13,612 bases of DNA from CAYTNY01 sp964439215 (GTDB lineage: Bacteria > Oederibacteriota > PGYV01 > CAYTNY01). The first letter of the stretch is position 1; every line of letters begins with the position of its first letter. Made by a program: the position numbers and the translations under genes. Positions 1 to 7,708 of this stretch are shown piece by piece. The DNA lies in contig CAYTNY010000059.1 in NCBI GenBank assembly GCA_964439215.1, forward strand, positions 1 through 13,612. The letters run 5' to 3'. The notes below the pieces were generated by a model. It saw only the letters and a list, made by a program, of their open reading frames with translations. It was not told the DNA's origin and did no database searches.

Positions 1-12
1 TAAATATTATAA

Positions 13-41
13 TTGAATTTTTTATGATGCGGGTTTATAAT
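13..41 (+). promoter_or_regulatory. Sigma-70-type promoter for the histidine kinase operon
   Basis: A -35 box TTGAAT (13-18) is separated by exactly 17 bp from a perfect -10 box TATAAT (36-41). Transcription would start near base 48, giving a leader of about 70 nt before the kinase ATG at 121. A purine-rich AAGGAAG lies at 101-107, about 13 nt from the ATG, which is a rather long spacing for a ribosome binding site. This is read directly from the sequence; activity is inferred. Confidence 0.7.
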
Positions 42-120
42 GAATTAAAATATAAACGGTATTTAAAGGCGGAACGATAAGACAGGAAATAACCCTAAAA
101 AAGGAAGAAAAAAAGAATTT

Positions 121-2253
121 ATGGATGAAAAACAAACAGCAGTGCCTGAAACGTCAAGAATATTCAATATACGGGTATGGGAAGGCATTCAATATAAACT
201 TGCAAGCGTCCTGGATGTTTCCATAAAAGTAATGAGCGAAGACGGATCAATTAATACACAGACCAGTAATTTTTCGGAATTCCACAGTATTCTGGAAAGT
301 ACGAAAAAAGGGGCGGAAATATCCGAAATAACCCCCGGACTTATTAAACCTGAAGAAAAATTTATCACACTTCACTGCGGGCTTGTTCATTATGTTGCCA
401 CAACCTATTTTTACGGAAAAAAATTCAGTATTCTTGTGGGAGTAAAGGAGAAACAGGCTGATGACGCTCTGCTTAAAGACGTGAGCGCGCGGACAGGCGT
501 GGAATTTGACAGGTTAAAGAAGGCATATGAGGAAATACCGGTATGGCCCGAAGAAAAGATAATAAGCCTTGCTGATCTCATCGTGGATCTTTTTAATATA
601 GTTATTGAACTGTCGGTGCAGGAGCATATAACTCAGTCCGCCAACAAAGCAAAAGAAGAAGAACTTGCCAAAATGACGGCTCTTATGGAGGCGAGTATAA
701 TCATAAACTCCACAAGGAACCTGCAGCATCTGCTTAAGATAATAATGCAGTCCGCGGAAAAAGTTATGCTTGCGGAGGCATCATCCGTGTTCCTTATTGA
801 CAACACAAAAAATGAACTTTATTTTGAAGTTGCGACAGGTCCGAAAGGCGAGGAATTAAAAAGTATCAGACTGAAAATGGGCGAAGGAATAGCGGGATGG
901 GTGGCGTATACCGGAGAATCCCTGCTTGTGCCTGATGCAGGCAAGGATCCGCGGTTTGCGAAACGGGTAGATGAAAAAACTTTATTTATAACAAAGTCGG
1001 TAATATGTGTTCCTTTGAAGGTCAGAAATCAGACAATAGGGGTTGTTCAGGTCCTTAACAAAATAGGAGGCGGAAGTTTCGCCAAATCCGAGATAAAATT
1101 TCTTGAGGCGCTTGCGTCACAGGCCGCTATTGCCATAGAAAACGCAAATCTATATGAACATCTGGAAGAGCGTGCAGAGCAGCTTAACAAGGACCTGAAA
1201 GACGCAATGGATGATCTGTCGGTGGAAAAAGGCAGAATAGAATCAATGATTAAGAGTATGGATGATGCTGTTATTGCTGTTGACAGGGAAAATTCAATAG
1301 TAATGATAAACAGGGTGGCGGAGGAGATATTTGCCATAAATTCCATTGAATCATTCGGAAAACCCATAGATGACTTTGTAAAAGATAAAACGATCACGGA
1401 TAATTTTAAAACGGTAATAGCCATAAAATCCATAGCAAAGATAGAAGTAAAAATAGTAATAGACAAAAAGGACCATTTTTTTGCGGCTGTTTTTGCGCCG
1501 ATACTTAATGACAAAGGGGATTCCACGGGCAGTGTAGCGGTTTTCAGGGATATTACAGAGATAAAAGAGCTTGATAAGATGAAATCCGAATTTTTAAACA
1601 TGGTCTCTCATGAATTAAGAACTCCTCTGACCCCTATACAGGCCTACAGCGAGCTTATGATGGTAAGGACAGTAAAGGAAGAAAAGGTCAAGAATTACGC
1701 AAGTATTATAAATAAGGAAACACAGAGGCTCGGCGCCCTGATCGGGGATCTTCTGGATCTTTCGCGGATAGAATCAGGAAAAGGACTGAGTCTGACGATT
1801 GATGAAATTGATTTCAGGGAGCTTCTGGAAGGCGTCCATGAAACATTTAAGAGTGTATCCTCCAAACATAAAATTATTTTGACAATTCCGGATAAATCCG
1901 ATAAAATAAAAGTCGATAAAAATAAAATGATACAGGTTCTTACAAATCTGCTGTCAAATGCGGTTAAATACTCGCCTGAAGGGGGCAATATTTACATAGA
2001 GATGGAAGACCGTGCTGATGAAATTGAGGTTTCGGTCAGAGATGAGGGTTTGGGCATATCCAAAAAAGATCTTGCGAGTATTTTTGAAAAATTTTACAGG
2101 GTTGAAAATGAAGCTGTCCGGAAAATAGGGGGTACCGGCATAGGGCTTCCGATTGTTAAATATATACTGGAACTGCACAACGGAAGAATAAATGTTGAAA
2201 GTGAAGAGGGAAAAGGAAGCAGATTTTCATTTATTATACCAAGAGCAGAATAA
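121..2253 (+). CDS. Soluble hybrid-sensor histidine kinase (PocR-like, GAF, PAS, HisKA, HATPase_c)
   Basis: Sensor histidine kinase of 710 residues. It would autophosphorylate a histidine and pass the phosphate to the response regulator encoded 11 bp downstream. Residues about 18-170 resemble a divergent PocR-type ligand-binding domain, with the motif HCGLVH at 85-90. A GAF domain follows (about 198-342, core GEGIAGWV), then a coiled-coil linker (345-375), a PAS domain (about 373-478) and HisKA (487-552) with the H-box SHELRTPL, phospho-acceptor His497. The ATPase domain (about 600-709) shows an N-box with Asn613, a G1 box DEGLGIS (641-647), an F-box FEKFYR (655-660) and a G2 box GGTGIGL (670-676), so it looks catalytically intact. 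There are no transmembrane segments or signal peptide, so it should sense something in the cytoplasm. The PocR assignment is the least certain part; the signal is unknown. Confidence 0.93.
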   Translation: MDEKQTAVPETSRIFNIRVWEGIQYKLASVLDVSIKVMSEDGSINTQTSNFSEFHSILESTKKGAEISEITPGLIKPEEKFITLHCGLVHYVATTYFYGKKFSILVGVKEKQADDALLKDVSARTGVEFDRLKKAYEEIPVWPEEKIISLADLIVDLFNIVIELSVQEHITQSANKAKEEELAKMTALMEASIIINSTRNLQHLLKIIMQSAEKVMLAEASSVFLIDNTKNELYFEVATGPKGEELKSIRLKMGEGIAGWVAYTGESLLVPDAGKDPRFAKRVDEKTLFITKSVICVPLKVRNQTIGVVQVLNKIGGGSFAKSEIKFLEALASQAAIAIENANLYEHLEERAEQLNKDLKDAMDDLSVEKGRIESMIKSMDDAVIAVDRENSIVMINRVAEEIFAINSIESFGKPIDDFVKDKTITDNFKTVIAIKSIAKIEVKIVIDKKDHFFAAVFAPILNDKGDSTGSVAVFRDITEIKELDKMKSEFLNMVSHELRTPLTPIQAYSELMMVRTVKEEKVKNYASIINKETQRLGALIGDLLDLSRIESGKGLSLTIDEIDFRELLEGVHETFKSVSSKHKIILTIPDKSDKIKVDKNKMIQVLTNLLSNAVKYSPEGGNIYIEMEDRADEIEVSVRDEGLGISKKDLASIFEKFYRVENEAVRKIGGTGIGLPIVKYILELHNGRINVESEEGKGSRFSFIIPRAE

Positions 2254-2264
2254 GGAGGCTTTAT

Positions 2265-2672
2265 ATGGCTAAGAAAAAAATTGTAGTTGCTGACGACGAA
2301 CCGTTTATACTTTCCGCGCTTCAGGACACACTTTCGGATGAATACAGTGTTTACAGCGCGTCAAACGGAAAACAGGCAATTGAACAGGCAGGAAAAGTAA
2401 TGCCGGATCTGATTATTCTTGATGTGATGATGCCGGAGATGGACGGCCTTGAAGCCTGCAAGTCTCTTAAGACAAACAAAAACACGGCATCAATACCTGT
2501 TATACTGCTGACTGCAAAGGGACAGATAACGGATATTGAAAAAGGATTTAAATCAGGCGCGGATGCTTATGTAGTAAAACCTTTTTCTCCGGCGCGGCTC
2601 ATGGAAAAAGTAGAGGAAATATTTGAAAAAGTCGCGATGAGAAGAAAAATGATGAACGACAAAAAGAAATAG
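2265..2672 (+). CDS. Single-domain response regulator (CheY-like receiver)
   Basis: Receiver-only response regulator of 135 residues. The acidic pair Asp10/Asp11, phospho-acceptor Asp53 (in LDVMMPEMDG), Thr83 and Lys105 (in the KPF motif) are all present, so phosphorylation should work. There is no DNA-binding or enzymatic output domain; after the receiver only a short basic tail rich in Lys and Arg (about 121-135) remains. It is 11 bp downstream of the histidine kinase, with an AAGGAGG ribosome binding site overlapping the kinase stop codon, so the two form an operon and probably a cognate pair. Output must be by protein-protein contact, or it may be a step in a phosphorelay. The family is certain; the target is unknown. 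Confidence 0.93.
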   Translation: MAKKKIVVADDEPFILSALQDTLSDEYSVYSASNGKQAIEQAGKVMPDLIILDVMMPEMDGLEACKSLKTNKNTASIPVILLTAKGQITDIEKGFKSGADAYVVKPFSPARLMEKVEEIFEKVAMRRKMMNDKKK

Positions 2673-2678
2673 CAGGCG

Positions 2679-3221
2679 TTATTTCCTGTTTTCGCGGGAA
2701 AGTTTAAAATATAGTATTGATGCGGTTGTTTTTGCATCTTTTATACGTCCGGTTTTTATCATGCTGAGCGCGTCTTGCAGGCTTATTTTTTTTGTTGTAA
2801 TAATTTCATCGGGATCTTTTTGCGCGGCGGAGGGTGTAAGGCCGTAAGCGCAGAAAACATCCATGAATTCAGTTGAAATACCGGGCGAAGGGTAAAAAGA
2901 AATAATTTTTTTCATGCGGCCGGCTTTAAATCCGGTTTCCTCTTTCAGTTCTCTACGGGCGCATTGCAGCGCGCTTTCATTTGGGTCCCTTGTGCCGGCC
3001 GGAAGCTCGTAAAGATATTCTCCGGCAGCATACCGATACTGGCGTATCAGAAGTATCTGTACGGGATCTTTGTTTATGACCGGAAGAATAACAGAAGATC
3101 CGGGATGCTTTATAAACTCTCTGGATGAGGTTCTGCTTTTTGTTTTAACTCTGTCAACGGCCAGTGTTATTATTCTGCCTTTATAGATTGTTTTTCTTTT
3201 TAATTTTTTTTCCACAGTCAA
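2679..3221 (-). CDS. NUDIX hydrolase, ADP-ribose pyrophosphatase type
   Basis: NUDIX hydrolase of 180 residues, most like ADP-ribose pyrophosphatase (NudF), which cleaves ADP-ribose to AMP and ribose 5-phosphate with Mg2+. The full NUDIX box G-x5-E-x7-REL-x-EE-x-GF lies at residues 76-98, and a PSPG segment at 112-115 fits the ADP-ribose subgroup. The start chosen is TTG at 3221: on the minus strand GAAAGG sits 5 nt before it, while an in-frame GTG two codons later would be spaced less well. It overlaps the 3' end of the upstream folate gene by 41 bp, indicating co-transcription and translational coupling. It converges on the response regulator gene with only 6 bp between the stops and no visible terminator. 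Substrate assignment is by family resemblance only. Confidence 0.9.
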   Translation of the reverse strand: MTVEKKLKRKTIYKGRIITLAVDRVKTKSRTSSREFIKHPGSSVILPVINKDPVQILLIRQYRYAAGEYLYELPAGTRDPNESALQCARRELKEETGFKAGRMKKIISFYPSPGISTEFMDVFCAYGLTPSAAQKDPDEIITTKKISLQDALSMIKTGRIKDAKTTASILYFKLSRENRK

Positions 3222-3768
3222 TTATGCCTTTCTCTGTTATTATAAAATCCATTTTTATATCGTGTTTTTCCGAGGGCAGCTTTGATGTCATCTGGCAGCT
3301 GAATGCAAGAGCTATTTTCAATATATTTTTTTGCGCGCCTGCAAGAAATTTATCAAAATATCCGCACCCGAAACCCAGGCGGTTTCCCTGCGGGTCAAAT
3401 GCCAGTCCGGGTATTATTGCGGCATCAATATCTTTTGGTTTAAGCAGTGTCCTTTTGCGGGAAGGTTCTTTAATGCCGAACGCACTTTTTTTGAACTTTG
3501 TTCCGGACGTGATGCGGCAGGGCTTGATAGTGTTATTGATCATGCAGGGGGCGCAGACAAGGCATTTGGAGGAGTGAAGAAAATCAATAATCTTTGAGGT
3601 TTTTACTTCGTTTGATGCGCTCAGATAACACATTATTGCGGATTTCTGCTGAAAATAAAAGACACGTGTAAAAATATCATATATAACAGTGCTGTATTTT
3701 CTGATTTCCTCAGAAGAGAGACAGTCTCTTTCTTTTTTAAAATATATTCTTAACGGTTGTTTATCCAT
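3181..3768 (-). CDS. 5-formyltetrahydrofolate cyclo-ligase (methenyl-THF synthetase)
   Basis: Folate-salvage enzyme of 195 residues that converts 5-formyltetrahydrofolate plus ATP to 5,10-methenyltetrahydrofolate in the cytoplasm. Family signatures seen are an N-terminal basic helix (LRIYFKKERDCLSSEE), IIPGLAFDPQGNRLGFGCGYFDKF at about 118-141 containing the conserved G-x-G-x-G-Y-[FY]-D loop, and a C-terminal LPSEKHDIKMDFIITEKGI segment typical of these proteins. Length is normal for the family. The C-terminus is strikingly lysine-rich, probably because the same DNA also encodes the start of the overlapping NUDIX gene. The ATG at 3768 has no evident Shine-Dalgarno sequence on the minus strand. 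The gene is divergent from the PilZ genes across a 100-bp AT-rich gap. Confidence 0.93.
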   Translation of the reverse strand: MDKQPLRIYFKKERDCLSSEEIRKYSTVIYDIFTRVFYFQQKSAIMCYLSASNEVKTSKIIDFLHSSKCLVCAPCMINNTIKPCRITSGTKFKKSAFGIKEPSRKRTLLKPKDIDAAIIPGLAFDPQGNRLGFGCGYFDKFLAGAQKNILKIALAFSCQMTSKLPSEKHDIKMDFIITEKGIIDCGKKIKKKNNL

Positions 3769-3867
3769 AACTGTATTGTAATATAAACAGGAAAAAAATG
3801 CAGAGAAAAAATAAATAGTGTTTCAGAAAAACACGGCCTATTTCTTCATATAAAACATAAAAACCTC

Positions 3868-3896
3868 TTGACACAGCATAATAACTCAGCTACACT
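3868..3896 (+). promoter_or_regulatory. Strong sigma-70-type promoter for the PilZ genes
   Basis: A perfect -35 box TTGACA (3868-3873) is followed after 17 bp by a -10 box TACACT (3891-3896, four of six matches). Predicted transcription start is about 3903, giving a leader of about 20 nt that contains the strong ribosome binding site AAGGAGGG (3911-3918) ahead of the ATG at 3925. The TTG of the -35 box is in frame with the PilZ gene, so an automatic caller may wrongly use it as a start codon; the promoter position argues against that. Confidence 0.75.
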
Positions 3897-3924
3897 TCTA
3901 AAAGATCTCAAAGGAGGGTTGATT

Positions 3925-4275
3925 ATGCAGGAAAATGAAAATAAACGCGTATTTGAGAGAGTTAATGCTGAAACTGAAGCTGTTTACAAGATTTTGGGTG
4001 AAACGGTGGATCTTTTTAACAGCGGATATATCAGCACAACAACAAAAAACATATCAAAAGGCGGCGTCTGTCTGAAACTCAAGGATCGTATTAAAAAAGG
4101 GCATATTGTAAAAATAGGTTTTGAACTTTCGGATGATTTAAGGCCGATCAATACTTTTTGTAAAGTTGCCTGGTGCAGCGGAACAAAAGAAGGATATGAA
4201 GCAGGATTAAAATTTATTTCGGTTGGAGAGAAACAGAAAAAACATCTGGAAGATTTCGTAAGAACATATAACTGA
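3925..4275 (+). CDS. PilZ-domain protein, probable c-di-GMP receptor (first of two)
   Basis: A stand-alone PilZ domain of 116 residues. Both c-di-GMP-binding signatures are intact: RxxxR as Arg8 and Arg12 (KRVFER) and NxSxxG as Asn42-Ser44-Gly47 (NISKGG). PilZ domains bind the second messenger c-di-GMP and relay it to motility, polysaccharide or surface machinery; no target is encoded beside it. Start ATG at 3925 is set by an AAGGAGGG site 6 nt upstream; a longer reading from TTG 3868 would begin inside the -35 box. A second PilZ gene lies 21 bp downstream and shares the same layout (KILGE near residue 23, a VxWC motif, GYEAG, and a C-terminal helix), so the two look like an old tandem duplication. 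Confidence 0.9.
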   Translation: MQENENKRVFERVNAETEAVYKILGETVDLFNSGYISTTTKNISKGGVCLKLKDRIKKGHIVKIGFELSDDLRPINTFCKVAWCSGTKEGYEAGLKFISVGEKQKKHLEDFVRTYN

Positions 4276-4296
4276 TATTGCCGGAGGAAAACCGTA

Positions 4297-4647
4297 TTGG
4301 AAACCGCTGAAAACAGAAAAGAAAAAAGAATTATTCATGAAACCGATATTCAGTTTAAAATTCTCGGGGAGGATACTGCCAGAGCAGGACACGGATACAG
4401 GCAGGCTGCCACTAAAAATATTTCCCGGGGAGGGCTTTGTGTGGATGTGCCGTTTGAGATGCAGAAAGGGAATGTCCTTATAGTGGATCTGAAACTTGAT
4501 ATAATATCAGCGGAAATAAACGCGATTTCGGAAGTTATGTGGTGCAGGCGTGTTTACGGCGGATATGAAGCGGGAGTAAGTTTTATAAATCTTCCGGATA
4601 AAGACAGAACTACTCTTATGGAATTTACACGGCAGAAGCGTTCATAG
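4297..4647 (+). CDS. PilZ-domain protein with altered arginine motif (second of two)
   Basis: Second stand-alone PilZ domain, 116 residues, a paralogue of the preceding gene. The NxSxxG motif is intact (Asn41-Ser43-Gly46). The arginine motif is unusual: aligning KRIIHET with KRVFERV of the neighbour puts Glu15 where the second binding arginine should be. A shifted R-x3-R (Arg7/Arg11) exists by coincidence or compensation. c-di-GMP binding may therefore be weaker, lost or arranged differently. The start is TTG at 4297, supported by GGAGG (4283-4287) at a good distance and by the lack of an ATG before the domain. It is 21 bp after the first PilZ gene, so co-transcribed. The fold is confident; ligand binding is uncertain. 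Confidence 0.87.
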   Translation: METAENRKEKRIIHETDIQFKILGEDTARAGHGYRQAATKNISRGGLCVDVPFEMQKGNVLIVDLKLDIISAEINAISEVMWCRRVYGGYEAGVSFINLPDKDRTTLMEFTRQKRS

Positions 4648-4747
4648 AACGGCATATAAGCATGCCTGAAAAACCGGGAATAAGATTCGGATTAATAATT
4701 GCGGGTCTTTTCCGGACGCAGGCGCCGGCTGAGAGGGCCCGGACTTT

Positions 4748-6292
4748 GTGGATATGAAAACAAAAAAAAGCGGAAGTTTTTTTCTTGGGGGGATATTTTT
4801 TATACTTTATGTTTTCGCCGCAGTAAATGCTTCGGCAGATGTCCGGTTTCCGGAAGACGGAAAAACAGAGGACCGGATCCGGGCCGGTTTCCCTTTGCTT
4901 TTTAAAATTTCAAACGCGGGTGCAGGGAATGCTTCATCTGACTATTTTGATGCATCGGCGGCGTTCATTTCTCTGGGATCAAAAGATCTGCCCGCGTTTA
5001 TTATGCCGGAAAAAAAGAAAAACGGGCTGAAATTATATTATTTTATGGAAGGGGAAACACGGGAAACCGAAGAGTACCGTGAAACAGGACTGAAACAAAA
5101 TGAAAACCATGAAAGTTCTTATTTTGACATAAAAGGCGTATATATTTTTGACGCCGCGGATAATATAAAACTGAAGGCCTCAGCCGGATATTCTTACATG
5201 AATAAAAAAATGCGGAGGGTAAAAGACACATTTTTTCCGATGGATTTTATATCGGAAACCGCCCGCCGGAATATTCTGTATTCAAGATATAATTTCAGAT
5301 TCGGCTTTTTCCTGCGCCTGTCGGAGAAATATAAGGTTTATCTCGGGATGAAGAATCCCGGGAAAGGGCCGCCGTTCTATAAGGGCCGGGCCTTTATGAT
5401 GAGTTTTGAAGAAATGGGGCTGGATGTTTTTGAAGAGCTGCTGCGGGGAGGATTTTCTTACGCAAAGGATTCGGAAACAGTCAGCGAAGAGGCGGAATAC
5501 GTAACAACAGGGAGCTGTAAACGCAGGGTGGATACAGCAGGAATAGGCGCGGCAGGAGGGCTTATATACAAAGATAGAGAAAGGATAAACGCAGAGTTCT
5601 TTATAAATACAGATTTTTTTATAACCGCGGAAATGTCAGAAACACTTTCTGTCAGAACCGTAAATCCATGGTTCCCGGAGCAGATGACAAAAACCGCGAG
5701 AGACGGCTATGAGTACATAAAAGACGGAAAAGGAGCAGATTTAAGCGCGCGGGTAGAAACTTTTCTTTTTGAAGACAGGCAGTTTCTTTATGCGGATCTG
5801 AGCAGGTCGGAAGCTGATTATTATCCGCCTGAATTTTATCCGGTGAAAGAGAAAATATATCTTGATTCATATGAAGCGGGGCTGAAATATTTTTTTAAAA
5901 CTAAAGATATTGAAGTCCCTGTCAGCCTTGAAACCGGCGGGACAGCATCAAAGATAACGGGAATCTCGGAGCGCAGCGGATACAGAGCGTTTTATCATGC
6001 ATGTTTTTCGGGAGGTGTGGTCTATAAGCCCGGCAGCGGAGTTTCGCTCAGCTGGGCCGGCAAAATCACTTATGCCGGCGCATTCGGAGATATAAATACA
6101 GATCCGTATAAAGACGGATTTGAAGTATATGACTGGTCAATGATGTTCGGGGCGGGTTATAAGACACAGAAGATACATCTGGAACTGCAGATGAATAACA
6201 GTTCGGTTTATTCCGGCGGCTATATTAAGAATATTGAAGGATGGACGGGCCGCGCTACGGCAGTAAGGATCTATATGAAGTTTTTTTTGTGA
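4748..6292 (+). CDS. Exported, probably outer-membrane beta-barrel protein of unknown function
   Basis: A 514-residue protein I do not recognise by family. The N-terminus has basic residues, a hydrophobic stretch (about 11-26) and a likely signal peptidase I site after AVNASA, so it should be exported. The mature part is rich in alternating aromatic and polar residues in short segments separated by charged loops, with many Tyr and Phe and few cysteines. It ends in RIYMKFFL, which resembles an outer-membrane beta-signal though the last residue is Leu rather than Phe. GTG at 4748 is taken as the start because an in-frame TGA at 4730 blocks anything longer and GAGAGG (4731-4736) is placed for it; ATG at 4754 is the alternative. 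It follows the PilZ pair by 100 bp and may or may not share their transcript. The next promoter overlaps its stop region. Confidence 0.75.
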   Translation: MDMKTKKSGSFFLGGIFFILYVFAAVNASADVRFPEDGKTEDRIRAGFPLLFKISNAGAGNASSDYFDASAAFISLGSKDLPAFIMPEKKKNGLKLYYFMEGETRETEEYRETGLKQNENHESSYFDIKGVYIFDAADNIKLKASAGYSYMNKKMRRVKDTFFPMDFISETARRNILYSRYNFRFGFFLRLSEKYKVYLGMKNPGKGPPFYKGRAFMMSFEEMGLDVFEELLRGGFSYAKDSETVSEEAEYVTTGSCKRRVDTAGIGAAGGLIYKDRERINAEFFINTDFFITAEMSETLSVRTVNPWFPEQMTKTARDGYEYIKDGKGADLSARVETFLFEDRQFLYADLSRSEADYYPPEFYPVKEKIYLDSYEAGLKYFFKTKDIEVPVSLETGGTASKITGISERSGYRAFYHACFSGGVVYKPGSGVSLSWAGKITYAGAFGDINTDPYKDGFEVYDWSMMFGAGYKTQKIHLELQMNNSSVYSGGYIKNIEGWTGRATAVRIYMKFFL

Positions 6293-6321
6293 TTGAAAAA
6301 GAGCCGTATAAAACATATAAT
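6293..6321 (+). promoter_or_regulatory. Near-consensus sigma-70-type promoter for the der operon
   Basis: TTGAAA (6293-6298) begins directly after the stop codon of the barrel-like protein, and a perfect TATAAT (6316-6321) follows after 17 bp. The start of transcription would be near 6328, about 30 nt before the der ATG at 6358. An AAAGG site (6347-6351) precedes that ATG. This indicates that der begins a new transcription unit. Confidence 0.78.
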
Positions 6322-6357
6322 AACAGGGTTGTCCCATAAAAAAAACAAAGGCAGAAA

Positions 6358-7692
6358 ATGAAAAAAAAATATACGGTTTTAATAGCCGGCAGAGAGAACG
6401 TAGGGAAATCATCGCTGTTTAATAAGTTCGTGGACCAGTATAAGGCAATAGTGGATGATTACCCGGGAGTAACAAGAGACAGGCTTTACGGGACCGTGAA
6501 CTGGGTCGGCAGAGAATTTAAAATAATAGATACGGGCGGAATACTGTTTGACGGGCAGGACCTGATAAAGAACAGGGTTATTGAAGGTATAAGCGCGGAA
6601 ATAAAAGAAGCGGATCTGGTTATGTTTGTCGGCGACGCAAAAACAGGAATAGTTGAAGAAGACCGGCGGATCTTTGATTTTATAAGAAAAAACAGCGGAG
6701 AATATATAGTTGTCGTAAATAAAGCAGATAATGAAAAACGGCATGAAAGCATGTATGATTTTTATAATCTGGGTGTTGACAGTGTTTTTCCGGTTTCTGC
6801 GGCTCATTCACTGGGCATTGACGATGTTCTTGATCATATAGTTTCAAAGATATCTGAAAAAGGCGGCATAAATCCGAAGGATAAAAATACATCAATTGCC
6901 ATTGTGGGAAAAGAAAATGTCGGAAAATCATCGTTATTTAACGCGCTTGTTAATGAAGAGAGGTCCATTGTTACTGAAATACCCGGAACAACAAGGGATT
7001 CTGTTGATTCTGTAATTAAAATAAAAGGCAGGGAATTTAATCTTATTGATACTGCCGGAGTGAAAAAACGGAAGCGGATAAAAGAAAAACCCGAAGAATA
7101 CAGCATAGGACGGGCATTTTCAAATGTAAAAAGAGCGGACCTGGTGGTCCACCTGATAGATGCGGCGGAAGGTCTTCAGGATATGGATAAAAAGATATTG
7201 GGTTATGCATATGAACATTTCAGGGCAATAGTTCTTGTCGTAAATAAATGGGACCTTATAGAAAAAGACGAGCAGGAAAAACTGCGCAAAGAATACAGCG
7301 TATATATTAAAAAAAGCCTTAAGTTTTTAAGGTTTGCTCCTGTTGTTTTTATATCAGCAAAAGAAAAAAAAGGAATCGCAAAGTTTATTGATGTTGTGCT
7401 GCATGTTGAAATGCAGTATAATTCCAGGGTCAAAACATCTGTTTTAAACAAGGTGTTCAATGAAGCAATATTCACAAAGGCGCCGTCAAGTAAAAAAGGA
7501 AAATTAAAAATATATTATATTTCACAGGTGTCTTCGGGTCCTCCTGCTTTTGCTCTGTTCTTAAACAGCAAAGACAGGCTGCATCTTACATATTTAAGGT
7601 ATCTTGAAAATAAATTAAGGGAAGCTTTTGGTTTTGAGGGTTCGCCGATAAAGTTTTATATAAAACAAAAAGAAAAAAATAAAGATAAATGA
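6358..7692 (+). CDS. der: Ribosome assembly GTPase Der (EngA)
   Basis: Der/EngA, 444 residues, the tandem double-GTPase essential in most bacteria for maturation of the 50S ribosomal subunit. The first G domain has the P-loop GRENVGKS (11-18), a DTGG switch and NKAD. The second begins with the P-loop GKENVGKS (184-191) and carries DTAG, the DSVDSVIKIKG segment and NKWD. A C-terminal KH-like domain (about 355-440) contains KIYYISQVSSGPPAFALFLN, typical of this family. The length matches the family. It is the first gene of an operon with plsY and gpsA, a neighbourhood seen in many bacteria. Identification is secure. Confidence 0.98.
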   Translation: MKKKYTVLIAGRENVGKSSLFNKFVDQYKAIVDDYPGVTRDRLYGTVNWVGREFKIIDTGGILFDGQDLIKNRVIEGISAEIKEADLVMFVGDAKTGIVEEDRRIFDFIRKNSGEYIVVVNKADNEKRHESMYDFYNLGVDSVFPVSAAHSLGIDDVLDHIVSKISEKGGINPKDKNTSIAIVGKENVGKSSLFNALVNEERSIVTEIPGTTRDSVDSVIKIKGREFNLIDTAGVKKRKRIKEKPEEYSIGRAFSNVKRADLVVHLIDAAEGLQDMDKKILGYAYEHFRAIVLVVNKWDLIEKDEQEKLRKEYSVYIKKSLKFLRFAPVVFISAKEKKGIAKFIDVVLHVEMQYNSRVKTSVLNKVFNEAIFTKAPSSKKGKLKIYYISQVSSGPPAFALFLNSKDRLHLTYLRYLENKLREAFGFEGSPIKFYIKQKEKNKDK

Positions 7693-7708
7693 AAGGAGAT
7701 TATCCGTT

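Noticed and set aside
3775..3803. TACAAT on the minus strand just before the cyclo-ligase ATG as a promoter
   Set aside because: The transcript would be nearly leaderless and the -35 position (CTGCAT) matches poorly; not enough to annotate.
3818..3834. Hairpin GTGTTT-CAGAA-AAACAC in the divergent gap, AT-rich on both sides
   Set aside because: It lies between two divergent promoters' regions and ends no gene. The T-rich run follows it only on the minus strand, upstream of the cyclo-ligase start, so a terminator role makes little sense.
4700..4747. TPP-riboswitch-like CTGAGA core (GGCTGAGAGGG) before the barrel-like protein gene
   Set aside because: The second conserved half of the TPP element is absent and the gene starts within about 15 nt, so there is no room for the aptamer. 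No thiamine gene follows.
4699..4905. 68-codon plus-strand frame overlapping the start of the barrel-like protein
   Set aside because: It is Arg/Gly-rich, overlaps the better-supported frame with a signal peptide, and has no ribosome binding site.
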